A stretch of 6,566 bases of DNA from Sulfurimonas sp. (GTDB lineage: Bacteria; Campylobacterota; Campylobacteria; Campylobacterales; Sulfurimonadaceae). This document shows, one piece after another, positions 6,229 through 6,566 of this stretch (within the stretch, counting starts at the first letter, position 1; each line of letters begins with the position of its first letter). The DNA is taken from positions 1 through 6,566 of the forward strand of contig JAMORZ010000146.1 of assembly GCA_027063295.1 (NCBI GenBank). The letters are read 5' to 3'. The notes below the pieces were generated by a model that was given only the letters and a program-made list of their open reading frames with translations, was not told where the DNA came from and did not search any database. The position numbers and the translations under genes are program-made.

Positions 6229-6566
6229 ATGTTAGTTGACTTCAAAGTAAAAAACTTCCGTTCTATTAAAGAAGAACAGACTTTAAGTATGGTGGCTTCT
6301 TCACAAAAAGAATTTAATGATACACATACTTTTTTTCCTACATCTTCAAAAAATCTATCTTTAGTAAAAACAGCAGCTATCTATGGAGCAAATGCTGCTG
6401 GAAAATCAAATATATTAAAAGCTCTTGACACAATGCAAGATATTGTATTAGAGAGTGCTACAAAATATCAAAGAGGAGATAAAATTCTTGTTAAACCATT
6501 TGTATTTGACAATGAAGTTAATGAACCAACAGAGTTTGAAATTAACTTTATTTACGATGGTATTAG
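6229..6566 (+). CDS. RloA/AbiLi-like AAA ATPase, N-terminal part
   Basis: The first 112 codons of a gene that runs off the right edge. The start ATG is 5 nt after AAGGA (6219-6223). The protein begins MLVDFKVKNFRSIKEEQTLS, the typical opening of RecF/SMC-like AAA ATPases (AAA_15/AAA_21, COG1106), and has a Walker A site GANAAGKS at residues 53-60. The Walker B and signature regions lie beyond the window. Relatives include RloA from Campylobacter hsd loci, AbiLi, and the ATPases of two-gene abortive-infection systems, which usually pair with RloB or a TOPRIM-type effector just downstream. The gene is divergent from fic and shares its 211-bp control region. Family assignment is good; the specific system cannot be named without the missing C-terminus and next gene. 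Confidence 0.85.
   Translation, partial: MLVDFKVKNFRSIKEEQTLSMVASSQKEFNDTHTFFPTSSKNLSLVKTAAIYGANAAGKSNILKALDTMQDIVLESATKYQRGDKILVKPFVFDNEVNEPTEFEINFIYDGI

Noticed and set aside
1..6566. Search by eye for CRISPR arrays, tRNA or rRNA genes, and insertion sequences.
   Set aside because: No regularly spaced long repeats, cloverleaf-like segments, or transposase genes with terminal inverted repeats were seen.

Overview
The window looks like the edge of a mobile defence island from an AT-rich bacterium. Low GC, T-rich tracts before the -10 boxes, tightly overlapping genes and the protein style (lysine- and glutamate-rich, short leaders) suggest Campylobacterota, such as a Sulfurimonas- or Arcobacter-like organism. 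That assignment is inference and no rRNA or other marker is present.

Layout. Bases 1-154 hold a promoter-like -10 box and a tandem GGTACCCCAA repeat in the leader of an intact tyrosine recombinase gene (+ strand, 155/158-1219). Converging on it, with a 4-bp overlap of stop codons, is a three-gene minus-strand operon read in the order fic (6017-4935), hsdR (4945-1874), YgjP-like metalloprotease (1884-1216). Each downstream gene starts inside the end of the previous one (11-bp overlaps), so the three are probably translationally coupled. Bases 6018-6228 are a divergent regulatory region with several nested inverted repeats. At the right edge a + strand gene for an RloA/AbiLi-like AAA ATPase begins at 6229 and runs off the window.

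How the parts may work together. HsdR is the motor and nuclease subunit of a type I restriction-modification system. It needs HsdM and HsdS, neither of which is encoded here, so they are expected beyond the right edge or elsewhere. The Fic protein carries a complete AMPylation motif, a built-in inhibitory helix and a C-terminal winged helix, so it may be both an enzyme and the operon's regulator. The YgjP-like protease is a recurrent companion of hsdR with no settled role in restriction. The ATPase gene resembles RloA, found in Campylobacter hsd loci ('R-linked ORFs'), and may belong to a second abortive-infection-type module. The recombinase at the edge suggests how the set was acquired. The least explained elements are the Fic protein coupled to hsdR and the dense palindromic control region before it.
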